A stretch of 64,000 bases of DNA, taken from positions 4,825,501 through 4,889,500 of the forward strand of contig JAWHQI010000099.1 of NCBI GenBank assembly GCA_033032865.1, in the 5' to 3' direction. Under the pieces are notes generated by a model. The model was not told the origin of the DNA and searched no databases. It saw only the letters and a list, made by a program, of their open reading frames with translations. The translations under genes were made by a program, and so were the position numbers. This document shows positions 1 through 11,222 of the stretch, in pieces. This DNA is from Dactylorhiza incarnata (taxonomy: Eukaryota > Streptophyta > Magnoliopsida > Asparagales > Orchidaceae). The first letter of the stretch is position 1. Every line of letters begins with the position of its first letter.

Positions 1-139
1 TATGTATGAAGATGGGAAATGAAAGTTGTTTGTACAAAAAAGGAAATTCGTTAAAAAAATGGAGCGTAATAAGATAGTAGATAAATATGGGGTGCCTCCC
101 ACGAGTGCTTTGTTTACCGTCGCGTAGCTTGACTAATTT

Positions 140-1457
140 GATGTTAAGTTTTTTAAAGGTTGGGAAGGGGTATAAATTTGAGTTTATCGCCCACTGGATC
201 GCCCGCAATATAAAGTTTTAGACTATGACTGTTGATTTTAAATTCGCCTTTTTGGGGTGCGAGATAAGAACGGTCCCATACGGCCAAACCTCTTTGACTT
301 CAAAGGGGCCGGACCATCGAGATTTTAGCTTACCCGGAAAAAGACGAAGGCGTGAGTTAAATAAAAGGACAAGATCGCCCTGCGCAAATGATTTTGGAAA
401 TTTAATTTTTCGATCGTGGTAGAACTTAGAGCGCTCCTTTTAGAATTTATTACTCTCATAAGCGTTCGCACGCCATTCATCGAGTTCGTTTAATTGGAAT
501 ATCTGACTTTCAGATGCTAAGTTCAAATCGAGGTTTAAATGTTTTAAAGCCCAAAAAGCGGGGTGCTCTAACTCTACGGGTAAATGACACGCCTTGTCAT
601 AGACTAATCGATAGGGCATACAACCGATGGTGGTTTTATATGCCATATGATACGCCCACAGCGCGTCGTCGAGTTTAATCGAGTAATCTTTCATATTCGT
701 CGAAACGGTTTTTTCCAAGATGCGCTTAATCTCTCGATTTACTACCTCTACTTGGCCGTTTGTTTGGGGGTGATAGGCGGTGGTGAGCTTATGCGTGACG
801 CCATATTTAGATTATTTTTTTGAAAACAGGGCATTGTAGAAGTGCGTACCCCTATCACTCACTATCGCGCGAGGCGTACCGAAGCGAGAAAATAATTTTT
901 TTTAGACATTTGACGATGACTCTCACATCGTTGGTGGGGAGAGCTTGTGCTTCCGCCCACCTAGATACGTAGTCAACCGCCACTAAAATGTAGCGATTAG
1001 TATAAGAGGTAGGTAGGGGGCCTACGAAGTCTATGCCTCATAGATCGAAGATCTCACATTCTAAACAAAATTTTGGGGCATCTCATCGCGATGAGAGATG
1101 TTACCCGAACGCTGGCAGCTATCACACTTACTCGCAAAATTGTGAGCATCTTTAAAAAGAGAGGGCCAATAAAAGCCCGCCTCTAACACTTTACGCGCAG
1201 TCTGGTTGGCTTGATAATGCCCCCGACCGACCCCTCATGGAAGTGCCACAAAATTTGTGCACTCTCCTCGCTTGAAATGCATCTCCGTACCACTTGGTCC
1301 GCGCAGACGCGAATGAGAAATGGGCCCTCCCAAAAGTAATTCTTCAAATCAGAAAAAAAATTCTTCTTTTGTTGTTTTGAAAGGACCCGCGCAACTAGAT
1401 AGTTGGCGCAATCTGGGAACCAAGGGATAGGGGAAGTTTTGTTTAAATTATTAATAA
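140..1457 (-). pseudogene. R1 integrase domain (degenerate)
   Basis: The minus-strand translation shows, in several frames, an integrase that would join element cDNA to the host genome. An N-terminal zinc-binding region ([10 protein letters not shown]..., CDSCQR) lies near 1080..1180. The core includes RAIVSDRGTHFYNALF near 830..880 and [11 protein letters not shown] near 750..780. The C-terminal part is open at 440..718 and continues to about 240 with FAQGDLVLLFNSRL. Many stops and frame changes make it non-functional. The end at about 60..140 reads as the RDGKQST..GRHP sequence that resembles the end of pol in related plant Ty3 elements. It follows RNase H directly. Confidence 0.8.
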
Positions 1458-2880
1458 CTAAGAGCCTCTCCTCGGGAATCTATCAACTATGTCGGGCTTG
1501 ACGAGCGCTTCCACGATGGGGCGTTCTAAATGAGAGAGGTGGTCAGCGGCTAAATTTTCATCCCCATTAATGTCCTGGATCTCTAAATCAAATTCTTGTA
1601 GAAGGAGGATCCATCGAAGCAAGCGGGGCTTGGCATATACTTTCACCAATAAATATTTGAGGGCGGAGCGGTCGGTTAAAATGATAATTTTAGAAAGCGT
1701 AACGTAGGGCCTAAACTTATCGATGGCAAAGACGACGGTGAGAAGTCCCTTTTCCATTGTAGTGTAGTTAGCTCGTGCGACTGTGAGCATGCGAGAAGCG
1801 AAATAGATGGGATGAAAAAATTTATTAACATGTTGGCCTAGTACGGCTCCCACCGCAATATCGCACACTTCACACATTATCTCAGACGGAAGGGACCAAT
1901 CTGGCACCACCAGAATGAGAGAATGGATAAGTTTTTTTTATGATACTAAATGCCTCTACGCACGCAATATCAAAAATATAAGAAGATTCCTTCTCCAGGA
2001 GGTGGGTTAGTGGTTTTGTTATTTTGGAAAATTTTTGAATAAACCGCCTGTAAAAACCCGCGTGGCCAAGAAAACTCATAATTAATTTTATATTTGAAGG
2101 AGAGAGAAGTTTTTCAATTATTTCGATCTTGGCCTTATCGACCTCCAACCCTTTAGCGGAAATCTTGTGGCCAAGAACTAAACCTTCCCGGACCATAAAA
2201 TTACACTTTTCCCAATTTAAAACCAGGTTCGTGTCTTCACATCGTTGGAGGACTCGATCAAGATTAAATGGGCAATTAGAAAAAGAACTCCCAAATATGG
2301 AGAAGTCATCCATAAAGACTTCCATTATGTCCTCTATGAGCTCCCCAATGATCGCCAGCATCCATCGTTGGAATGTAGCTGGCGCATTATAGAGGCCGAA
2401 TGGCATCCTTCAATATGCGAAGGTGCCAAAGGGGCACGTAAAAGTTGTTTTCTCCTATTCTTCGGGGGAGATAGGAATTTGGAAAAACCCCGATAGACCA
2501 TCGAGAAAACAATAATCTGGATGACCCGCAAGTCGCTGCAGAGTCTGATTGATAAACGGCAATGGGAAGTGGTCCTTTTGGGTGGCATCATTTAACTTTC
2601 GATAATCGATGCACACCCGCCAAGCCATAATAGTACTGGTTGGGATTAATTCGTTGTTTTGATTGGCCACTACCTTTAAACCGCCCTTCTTTGGCATGAC
2701 ATGTATGGGGCTAACCCATGTACTGTCTGATATAGGGTATATAATCCCCACATCCAGGAGTTTTATTACTTCAGCCTTAATGACATCCCGCATATTCGGG
2801 TTAAGTCATCGCCGAGGCTGGATGGTTTTGCGGGAATTATCTTCTAAAAAAATTTTGTGCTTGCAAAAAGAGGGGTTTAT
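1458..2880 (-). pseudogene. R1 reverse transcriptase and RNase H
   Basis: This region would copy element RNA into DNA. The RT N-terminal half is open at 2455..2793, with PISDSTWVSPIHVMPKKGG and WRVCIDYRKLNDAT. After a frame change the palm continues at 1882..2406 with MPFGLYNAPATFQRWM and the catalytic FMDD (family YxDD) in VFMDDFSIFG. RNase H follows in another frame at 1458..1910, with GAVLGQHV, YFASRML and LTDRSALKYL, ending in the AADHLSHLE connection motif. At least two frameshifts (near 2455 and 1890) separate pieces that are one polyprotein in intact Athila elements. The domain assignment is firm; function is lost. Confidence 0.88.
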
Positions 2881-2890
2881 CCCCTAATAT

Positions 2891-3660
2891 CTAAAATTTG
2901 CCATGCAATTGCATGGCGATGCTTAGACAAAAATCAACTAATTCGAAGGTTTCTGAATCAGATAAAGTAGACGAAATAATAACCGAAAGTTTTAAGTTCG
3001 CGGCGAGAAAAGCGTATTTTAAATCGTCGGGGAGTTTCTTAAGCTCCACGACCGGGGGTTCTTCATATGATGTGGTGATTTTTAAATCTTTAGAATTGAA
3101 AGGTTCAAAGGGAGAATCTGGTGGCAATTCGTCTACAAAAGGATGATTTGCCAGATCTGAATCGTCTAGCGTTAATGAAAGTAATTCAGAAAGCGAAGAA
3201 CACTCATCCTCAAACGCAGATTCCAAATTAAAGCAGGAATCATCATTCGATGAGGTGTTTCACATAAAGGGATTAATGTGAAGAGTAACTTCGTCGTCTC
3301 CGACCCGGAGGAGGAGGCGACCATTACTTACATCAATTAATGTTCGGGAGGTCGCGAGGAAAGGGCGATCAAGAATAATGGGTACCTCGACATCCTCCTC
3401 GATGTCGAGGATGACGAAGTCTACTGGGAAGATAAACTTGTAAACCTTGACCAGGATGTCCTCCACTACCCCTATATGATACTTTATTGAGCAATCCGCG
3501 AGTTGGATGCTCATTTTTGTTGGGGTAGGAACACCAAAATCTAGTTTCTTAAAAAGGGAGAAGGACATTAAATTAATGCTCGCTCCTAGGTCCGCTAGAG
3601 CGTATTTTAGTAACAAATTGCCAAAAGGCACGGGATGGAGAACCTTCCTGGGTCATTCAA
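2891..3660 (-). pseudogene. R1 aspartic protease and protease-RT linker
   Basis: The open stretch at 3260..3631 carries ALADLGASINLMS near its start. This is the DxGA active-site motif of Athila proteases, and the RPFLATSRTLIDVSNGRLLLR stretch is the second half of the fold. A separate open stretch at 2891..3226 is acidic and contains PPVVELKKLPDDLKYAFL, which is the linker usually found just before RT. The protease would cut the Gag-Pol polyprotein in virus-like particles. It lies between gag (upstream, higher coordinates) and RT. A stop near 3255 and frame changes separate the pieces. Confidence 0.78.
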
Positions 3661-4099
3661 TTTGGGCGGCAATTTGTTAAGTAGGATTGCCGAGCATTCC
3701 GCATTAAGTGAAACGCGTGAAATACCCTCAAGCTTCTTTTTATTAGAAATCAGCTCTTTTAGGTATTTCACGTATTTCAGCATCTGAGATAGTGCCTAGC
3801 AGAAGGGGACGATAATTTGAATTTGTTTTAATATACGCAAATTTTTTTGATAATGTTTGTCCTACTTCTCTTTATTAATTTTTGAAGGGTAAGGAATTTG
3901 TGGGCTCGAAACGTTCGGCGCAATTGGAAAATTTGGAGCTATTAAAATCGAAGAAGAGGGTGGAGGGGTCGGAGTCAAAATATGTACCTTAGGCTCAACC
4001 CGCGATGGGGAGATGAACTCCTTGCTGCTGCGAAGGGTAATAGCATGGGCATTTTCATGGGGGTTCGGCTCCGTATTACATGGCAAAGCTCCAAGTGGC

Positions 4100-4426
4100 C
4101 GATGAGAGATTATTTACGTGAGCTGCCCAACCTGCATTTCTAAATTTTTTAGCGATCCGGTAATATTCTGGATATTTGTTTCGTTGGACGCGATGTATTT
4201 AGCGAAAACCTCCTCAAGCGGGAAGGTTTTGTAGGAGGCAGCAAATATCCCTAATGAAATCCTTGCGGATTTGCATTTGGGGGCCACTGCGCATTATTTG
4301 GATTACTCCAGGAGAAGTTCGGGTGATTGCTCCAACCCGGATTATGGCTATTACTATAAGCCTTATTAGTGGGGTTGAAGGGGCCCGAACTTGATTACTG
4401 AGGTAATCCACCGTCTCTTCGAATAA

Positions 4427-4487
<61 letters not shown>

Positions 4488-5438
4488 GCCCACGCAGGAG
4501 TGGAGGAGGAAGCAGTCATCTCCGCCACTTGCTTACTTAGCCGCTCTACCTGGGAGGCTAAATGAGTAGTGGCATCCACTTCAAAAATCCCATCCGGTTT
4601 ATTAGGACGCTGCCTTGGCACGTTCCACTAATACGCGTTCAAGGTCATTTCCTCGAAAAGAACTTGACACATATTCGGGGTTTTGTTATTCAACTCCCCC
4701 CCAGCGGCCGCATCGATCATTTGTCGGGTTTGGAAATTTAAGCCGTTGTAGAACGTTTGGACCTGTAGCCAAGGTAGTAGCGCGCGATGATGATACCTAC
4801 ACAGACATTCTTTAAAACACTCCCAAGTCTCGTAGAGACTCAGAATTGAATTGTATAAAAGATGTGATATCTGTTAATAATTTAGCGGTTTTTGACGGAG
4901 CAAAATACTTAGTTAAAATTTTTTCCGTCAACTCGGCCCACGTGGTTATGGTCCCTCTCGGAAGAGAAGTTAACCACGCCTTTGCCTTTGTCCGCAAGGA
5001 AAAGAGAAATAAGTGTAAGTGAATGGCGTCATCCCTGACATCATTAATTTTAAATGTGTCGCAAATTTCTAAAAAATTAGAGAGGTGAAGATTGGGGTCC
5101 TCATCTGGCAAACCGTCAATCTGTATTGACTATTGTACCATCTGGATTATGCTGTATTTAATTTCCAAATTATTATTGTCTATTGCGGGGCGAGTGACAC
5201 TCGATCCAGTATCTTCCAAATTCGGTCTGGCATAGTAGGCCATGGTCCGTTGCGGGGTAGCATTTGGAACATAATCTGTCATGATATCCGCTATAGTATC
5301 GCATGTTAACTCTTCAAGATTTACGGATAGATTTTGGTCACGAGATCGAAGGCGCTCGTGAAGAGTGCGCTCAATTTCGGGATCAAAAGCAATTTCTGGA
5401 TTATCCGAAGAGCTATAGTATCGCTTGTTATCTGTCAT
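4100..5438 (-). pseudogene. R1 gag
   Basis: The likely start is the ATG complementary to 5436..5438 (MTDNKRYYSSSDNPEI). An in-frame stop near 5130 interrupts it after about 102 codons. The same frame resumes with PDEDPNLHLSNFLEICDTF and ITTWAELTEKILTKYFAPS, which are retrotransposon Gag motifs of Athila elements. Downstream, after a frame change, 4214..4621 encodes a segment with a poly-asparagine run. The open stretch at 3862..4086 is proline- and serine-rich and probably links gag to protease. Gag would form the particle shell. I see no clear zinc knuckle. Confidence 0.8.
4428..4486 (-). repeat. AAT trinucleotide microsatellite coding poly-Asn in R1 gag
   Basis: About twenty tandem ATT (plus) / AAT (minus) triplets. 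In the local gag frame they encode a poly-asparagine run just after a TPAWAN sequence. Because the unit is three bases, length change would not shift the frame. Confidence 0.95.
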
Positions 5439-5804
5439 GTAGTTTTATAAAAAAATTATTTTTTTTTGAAAGGAAATTTTTGGGTTCTTTTGATGAAAAT
5501 ATAAACAGGGGAATATAGGAAAATGGAAACAAAGAAAGCGCTTTTGTAAACAAAAATTTATTGTTTGTTTTTTAGAAGATAGTATTTAAGAGGAAAAGAG
5601 AGAAATAGCTTTTTCGAAAAAAAATTGTTTTGATTTTGTGTTTTTTTTAAATAGTAAATAATTTTTAAGAGTGAAAGAAAGAACTTGTATAATAATATTT
5701 TTGATTTGCTTATTATTTTTTAGAAAATATATATACGAGAGAAAAAGTGGGAGGAGAAGTAAAAGATAAAATTAATAACGATTCTTTTTTTGAAATAACA
5801 ACAA
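5439..5804 (-). other. R1 5' leader
   Basis: AT-rich untranslated stretch between the primer binding site and the gag ATG of R1. It contains long T-rich runs. I see no gene in it. Confidence 0.7.
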
Positions 5805-5823
5805 GTCCCCAGCAACGACGCCA
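5805..5823 (-). other. R1 primer binding site (tRNA-Asp type)
   Basis: The minus strand reads TGGCGTCGTTGCTGGGGAC, six bases after the LTR end (..CATCA then AGTTTT). It resembles the TGGCGCCGTTGCCGGGGAC primer site of Athila elements, which pairs with tRNA-Asp. Two transitions separate the copy seen here from that form. Confidence 0.85.
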
Positions 5824-6324
5824 AAAACTTGATGGGTTTAAAATTAGGTTATTCAAATTCCTTTCAGTGACAGTGATTAGAATTAGGCGGGCATTTTCGA
5901 GGAGTCTCGCGAGTACTCCTACATCGAGAAACTAACAGTTGTCCTACTGCGATGAATAGAAATAACGGTCTTTCCTTCTTTCGGAATATCGACGATTACG
6001 CCCCGGCTATGACACTGAATTCTTTAAATGTGTAAATAGAAAAGGAGAGTATGCAAGCTTTTGTAATTATTATCCAAACTAATCTTTCGATGATGGCAAG
6101 TAAACCTTATCGCGTATAGTATAGGATATTTTTAGAAAATATCAAGGTCGTATTTTTTCGGATCCTCTTGATTATTTTTATTTTTTAAGAACGCGGTATT
6201 ATTTTATCGAACGAGTGATTAATTTTGTGAATTTGAAAGAGCGATGACGATAATAATTTAAGCGATTGCGTGCGGTTAGCGAAAATAAAAGAAAACAATT
6301 ATAAGGGAAAAAGGAAAGAACAAA

Positions 6325-6610
6325 CTAAATTAAAAACACACGCACTCTACGAAATTGAAATGATAGAAATAAATAAAGCAGAAAATCTATCTCATACACG
6401 CACTCTACGGAATTGAAATGACAGAATTCAAGAAAGCAGAAAATCTATCTCATACACAACACACGCACTCTACGGAATTGGAATGACAGAATTAAAGAAA
6501 GCAGAAAAGCTAATTTAGCAAAAAAAGGGAAATCTATCTCAAATACGCACCCACTCTATGATAATTGGAAACTAAATTAAAAGAAAGCAAAAAATTACAC
6601 TCATACACCC
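6325..6610 (-). repeat. Short tandem repeats in the R1 LTR
   Basis: A unit of about 55 to 65 bp containing ACGCACTCTACGGAATTG, GAAATGACAGAAT and AAAGCAGAAAATCTATCT recurs about four times with decreasing quality. These lie downstream of the putative TATA box in the direction of R1 transcription, so they would fall in the transcribed part of the LTR. Confidence 0.75.
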
Positions 6611-6923
6611 ACACACACAACTTGAATTAAAAAGAAAACATAATCTAAGTTATCACACACACTCACACAACAAAAACTTAAAGGAAGAGCAAGAAGCACA
6701 AAAAAGAAATTTCTTATATATTAATAGGGTTTACAACTTTTTCAAGAAAGCTTAAACTTTGGAAAAAGGAGCCCAAACAAGTGCTTGGAAATACATAAAA
6801 TTAACTCACACAAACTCTCACATGCACTCAAATAAACTCACAAGAACACTCAAATAAAAACACTCACAAATACTAGTTTATGTTCTAAAATTATAAACCT
6901 TTAAAACAAAGGAAAGCCTCACA

Positions 6924-6931
6924 TATTTATA
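6924..6931 (-). promoter_or_regulatory. Putative TATA box of the R1 LTR
   Basis: The minus strand reads TATAAATA in the right orientation and place for LTR transcription towards gag. Assigned by motif and position only. Confidence 0.45.
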
Positions 6932-7057
6932 GACAAAATTGGGAAAGCCTCACAAGAATATATTTATATATAAATATATATATATATATTGTATTGTATT
7001 ATATTAATATAATAGAATAACTATATGCATTCTATAGACGAGAAGGAAAAACTGACA

Positions 7058-7195
7058 TCCCGTCCCGTCGATCGACGAGATTTAGAATGGCGGAAAGCTG
7101 ATCGACGGGATGGGAAGCATATCGACGGGAAAGGCTATCGATCGACGGGATGGGACTTGATGTATATTTCAAAACAAGTAAAATCGACGGGAAAA
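7058..7195. repeat. TCGACGGGA motif cluster in the R1 LTR
   Basis: Five close copies of TCGACGRGA occur in about 140 bases: GATCGACGAGAT, GATCGACGGGATGGG, TATCGACGGGAAAGG, GATCGACGGGATGGG and AATCGACGGGAAAAG. This is a CpG-containing island in an otherwise very AT-rich LTR, upstream of the putative TATA box (U3 side). Confidence 0.8.
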
Positions 7196-7530
7196 GATGT
7201 TTATTATATATTTTAACTTATTTATAGTATATGTTTACATATATATATATATAGTTTTTATTTAATTAATATTTTTAAATACTTTACATTTACATTTACA
7301 TATATATTTAGTATAGTTTTACATATTTACCTACATAAATATTTGCATACATACTATAGAGCTTCATATATAAATATATACTTAAATAGTTCATTATTAC
7401 ATATAAATATATATAAATAAAAATTAGTAAAAACAAATCATTTATTCAATAATGTACCAGAAGTATGTACAATATTACTTAAAACTATGCTAAAAACTAT
7501 ACTAAAATGTGTATAATTTACTATTCATCA

Positions 7531-8215
7531 TTAACTCAGCTCACGCTACGAACAATCCTCCAGAAACCAGAAGTCTCTGGGAGACTAGTAAAGTGGGTGG
7601 TAGAGCTCGATGAGTTTGACATCCAATTCTTACCCCGGCCAGACATCAAGTTGCAAGTGCTCACTGACTTTGTTGTAGAGTACACTATTCCACCATAAGC
7701 AACTCATGTCAAAGATATCACTGCCCCCCCCCCCCCCGTTGGTCTCTATACGTTGACGGCGCTTCAGAAACTGAAGGAGCCAACGCAGGATTTCTCCTCA
7801 TAAGTCCAGATGAGATTACCTTGGAGTATGGTCTCAGGTTGAAGTTCCCAGAAACCAACAATATCGCAGAATACGATCCTCTGATCGCTGGCCTCTGGCT
7901 CGCCATCAATTGCAAAGCAGAGAACCCGATGATTCACGCAGACTCCCAACTCGTAGTCTCGCAAGTTGAGGGGGACTATGAGGGCAAGAATGACCATATG
8001 GTGAAATACCTCGCGCTCATAAGATTACTCATTCAGAAAATATGTCATACCAAATTCTGTACATCCCTAGAGAGCAGAATTCTAGAGTGAATGCGCTCTC
8101 TAAGCTTGAAACTTCACCTACCATCTATCAATCCAGAAGACGCCGAGTGGAAGAAATCATGTCTCCAAGTATCCAAGGGCCATGGGAAATCGCAACCATT
8201 AATGAAGAGGAGTAA
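7531..8215 (+). pseudogene. R2 RT end and archaeal-type RNase H
   Basis: From 7536 the frame reads TLRTILQKPEVSGRLVKW and VLTDFVVEY, the tail of the first RNase H and the linker of Tat elements. After a 14-base C run (7724..7737) that probably shifted the frame, YVDGASETEGANAGFLLISP and NNIAEYDPLIAGLWLA (up to 8090) match the additional RNase H found in Tat/Ogre/Retand elements. The catalytic-type DGA and the later HADSQLVV are visible. Frames change at least twice and stops occur near 7697 and 8088. The upstream RT lies beyond R1, outside the window. Confidence 0.8.
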
Positions 8216-8220
8216 TCTTG

Positions 8221-9458
8221 GATGACAACCCTACGAGCCTACATCAAGCACGAGCACCTCCCGGAGGACCATCTAGAAGCATGGAGATAACGAATGCATG
8301 CGACATCATTCGCCATCATAGACAGGGAGGTCTACAAATGGGCATTCTTAGGGCCCTATCTAAAGTGTCTGCCGACAGGTGAAGCAGACTACGCCCTAAG
8401 AGAGGTACATGGAGGAATATGTGGAGAGCATCTAGGCAGGAAAGCTCTGGCCCAGAAGACCTTGCGCCAAGGTTTCTATTGGCCAACAATGAAGAAGGAT
8501 GCGATTGAGCTTATTCAGAAGTGCAGGAGCTGTCAGCTTCACGCGAACATACCTCACCAGCCCCTGGTCACGCTCACCACACTCCAAAGTGCGTGGCCTT
8601 TCACACAGTGGGGAATCGATCTCCTCATCCCCCTGCCTCTGGCATCTGGACAGAGGAAATTCATCATCCTAGGCATTTACTACTTCACCAAGTGGGTGGA
8701 AGTTGAGCCCTTAGCTAAGATCACAGAAGAGAATGTCAAACAGTTCATCTGGAAGAACATTATTTGCCGCTTCGGTATCCCAGAAATGATCATTGCCGAC
8801 AATGGCACCCAGTTTACCGAGAAATCATTCACCAAGATGTGTGAAGACCTGAAGATCAATCTCCGCCACACAGCTATAGCACATCCACAAACCAACGGGC
8901 AGGTGGAAGTCACCAACTGCACCATCCTCAAAGGGTTGAAGACGCGCCTGGAAGAAACTGGGCGGCAATAGGTGGATGTGCTCCCAAATGTACTATGTGC
9001 CTACCGCACAACATAGATGACTCATACGGGAGAGACGCCTTATAATTAACCTCTTCTACGGAACCGAAGCTGTCATCCCCTTCGACATCGACGTCCTAAG
9101 CGTCCGGGTGCTAACTTTCGATCCTAGCATGAACGATGAGCTGCTTCAGGAAAATCTCGACCTAATCCCCAATGTCTGAGACAATGTTGCCCAGGGTATC
9201 GCTACCTACCAAAGGCGTGTAGCCCGACTCTACGATTGAAGGGTGAAGCCCAGACCAATCAACATCAGAGATCTCATCCTACGTAGCAACGAAGCAGCCG
9301 GGAATGGTTCGTAGAAGGACAAACTCTCACCAGCATGGGAAGGACCTTATGTGCTCACCGCAATAGTAAAGCCTGGAACATTCAAACTCAGAATAACTGA
9401 AGGGAAAATCCTCCCACGCACTTGCAACGCGCAGAACCTGTGCCATTTTTATAAGTAA
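8221..9458 (+). pseudogene. R2 integrase
   Basis: An open core at 8294..8971 starts with VHGGICGEHLGRKALAQK, GFYWPTM and CRSCQLH, the zinc-binding HHCC region. It continues with WGIDLL (first catalytic Asp), IIADNGTQF (second Asp) and [11 protein letters not shown] before the third acidic residue. The rest, in shifted frames, reads NVLCAYRTT and later ENPPTHL/TCNAQNLCHFYK, ending at a TAA at 9456..9458. A stop after TGRQ (8969..8971) and later frame changes break it. The product would insert R2 cDNA. Its C-terminal end is followed within 25 bases by a tandem array. Confidence 0.85.
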
Positions 9459-9479
9459 TCTTCTTACTTCACTATATAA

Positions 9480-9850
9480 AAGTCGTGAGCCTCGACTCGC
9501 GCAAACTATCTTGCTGCAATTTCTATATTATGAAAAAAGTCGTGAGCCTCGACTCGCGCAAACTATCTTTCTGCAATTTTTATATTATGTAAAAGCCATG
9601 AGCCTCGACTCGCGCAAACTATCTTTCTGCAATTTTATGAAAAAATTGTGAGCCTCGACTCGCGCAAACTATCTTTCTGCAATTTTTATGAAAAAGTTGT
9701 GAGCTTCAACTCGTGCAAGCTATCTTTCTACAATTTTTACATTATGAAAAAGTCGTAAGGCTCGAATCACGCAAACTATCTTTCTGCAATTATTACAGTA
9801 TGTAAAAGTCACGAGCCTCGACTTGTGCAAAATATCTTTCTCCAATTACT
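9480..9850 (+). repeat. R2 3'-region tandem array A (about 55-bp unit, 7 copies)
   Basis: Seven consecutive copies of a 49 to 58-bp unit share GTGAGCCTCGACTCGCGC and AACTATCTTTCTGCAATTTT. The first four are very similar; the last three are more diverged. They begin just after the integrase stop. Confidence 0.92.
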
Positions 9851-9857
9851 CATCACT

Positions 9858-10490
9858 ACTCGGGGTCAGTTCCCTAGTGATCTCGCACTACCCAGTTTGA
9901 AGCATTCTCCCTACACCCCGGTAGTAAGATCACGGTGCAGCCAGGGCCTACCCCCTCACGGTCGCCCACGGTTTGAAGTGTCCGCCTTCATCGCTACTCG
10001 GGGCCAGTTCCCCAGTAATCTAGCGCTACCCAGTTCAAAGCGTCTGCCCTTCACCCTGGTAGTAATATCATGGCGCCGCCAGGGCCTGCCCCCCTCATGG
10101 TCACCCACAGCTCGAAGCGTCCGCAATTCACCGCTAATCGGGGCCAGTTCCCCAGTGATCTCACGCTACCCGATTTGATGTGTCCGCACTTCACCCCAGT
10201 AGTAAGATCACGACACCGCCAGGGACTTCCCCCTCACGGTTTCCCACGGTTCGAAGTGTCCGCCCTTCACTGCTATGCGCGGCCAGTTCCCCAATGATCT
10301 CGCGCTAACCAGTTCGAAGCATCCGCCCTTCACCCGGGTAGTAAGATCAGGTCGGCGTCGGGAACTACTCCCCTCACGATTATCCAAGGTTCAAAGCACC
10401 CGTCCATCACCGCTGCTCGGGGCTAGTTCCCCACTTATCTCACTCTACCCAGCCCCTAGCATCCGCTCATCACCGCTATCCAGAGTCAAA
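9858..10490 (+). repeat. R2 3'-region tandem array B (about 139-bp unit, 4.5 copies)
   Basis: Units start near 9858, 9996, 10135, 10275 and 10415 (spacing 138 to 140). Each contains CGGGGCCAGTTCCCCAGTGA, CTCGCGCTACCCAGTTCGAA, GTAGTAAGATCA and CCCCTCACGG. The array follows array A with almost no spacer. Open reading frames through it are repeat-driven, not genes. Confidence 0.92.
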
Positions 10491-10679
10491 ACTTGAACAA
10501 GCACAATAATGAGAAAAGAAAAAGCAAAGATAGATGTTGAACAATGAAATAATCATCAAGCAATATAACAAAGCAACAAGTTACACAACTCCACTAGAAG
10601 ACGTACAAATACGAAAACAACAAAGTACGGTACATAACAAAGGAAAGAAAAAACATACAGACATATTAAGGCAAGGCAA

Positions 10680-11222
10680 TCAGCCTTCAATATCCACATC
10701 AAAACAATCATCCTCTGAAAGGTCGCCAACGCCAAGCCAGGTCGTGCTGCATTCCAGCTTTCTATCCACCATGCGAAGAGTCTTCACGATCCCCTTCTTG
10801 AAAGAGATCTCACACTCATCTTCCAGCAAGGGGTCCACCTCCTTGGTCATAATCTCTGCCTGAAGCTCTTCAGAGATCCTAGAGTGCTCTTCCACGAACT
10901 CCAGGGAATCCTTCTACACAGCAACTCCTTCGGCTTTGGTGGCCTTGGTATCCAGCTCAAGAGAAGAAAGCCTCTCTACCTCGCCTCTCAGATATCCTAA
11001 CTAGCCATCATGATGGAACATGTCTCCCTGCAAATCATTAACCAATCGAGCGGCCTCATCAACAGTGACTTTCTCTGCGCTAAGCTCCCTCTAAATATGC
11101 TCTATCTCAGTGCGGGCCAGAGCGAGATTAGACTCCAATTGGGGACCACGCGATATCTCACATTCCCTCTTCTTCTTGGAATCCTCCAAATAGCTATTCA
11201 CAACACTTAGCTCCTTCTGAAG
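10680..11222 (-). pseudogene. R2 antisense coiled-coil ORF (3' part; continues at 16510..16586)
   Basis: Minus-strand frames from 11217 down to the stop at 10680..10682 read KELSVVNSYLEDSKKKRE, then LESNLALARTEIEHI, EVERLSSLELDTKATKAE and HSRISEELQAEIMTKE, ending with the acidic DDCFDVDIEG. The composition is that of a coiled coil with an acidic tail. R3 splits the gene: the upstream part is at 16510..16586, where a CTTTGCAG acceptor-like site precedes GATGG. Several stops and one frame change are present. Position (after pol, antisense) and composition match the antisense genes of R6. The biochemical function is unknown; a structural or DNA-associated role is only a guess. Confidence 0.55.

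Larger units (their letters stand above)
1..7530 (-). mobile_element. R1: Athila-type Ty3 LTR retrotransposon (right part)
   Basis: Read on the minus strand the order is LTR, primer binding site, gag, protease, RT, RNase H, integrase, which is the Ty3/gypsy order. The RT and gag sequences and the tRNA-Asp-like primer site point to the Athila lineage. The 5' LTR is 5830..7530. The 3' LTR and any region after integrase lie left of base 1. The right edge falls inside the Tat pol sequence of R2, so R1 inserted into R2. Its duplication would be TTAAC at 7531..7535, but the partner copy is outside the window. All coding domains carry frameshifts or stops. Confidence 0.9.
5830..7530 (-). repeat. R1 5' LTR
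   Basis: The plus strand starts TGATGGG and ends TTCATCA, so on the minus strand it starts TGATGAA and ends CCCATCA: TG...CA termini in a 5-bp inverted repeat. One edge abuts the primer site and the other abuts Tat pol sequence of R2. Length is about 1.70 kb. It is very AT-rich, with ACAC-rich subrepeats near 6325..6610 and a GC-richer motif cluster at 7058..7195. The second LTR is outside the window, so identity cannot be checked. Confidence 0.82.

Noticed and set aside
9825..10496. Overlapping open frames of 73 to 117 codons on the plus strand
   Set aside because: They lie entirely in the 139-bp tandem array; the period and composition keep frames open by chance.
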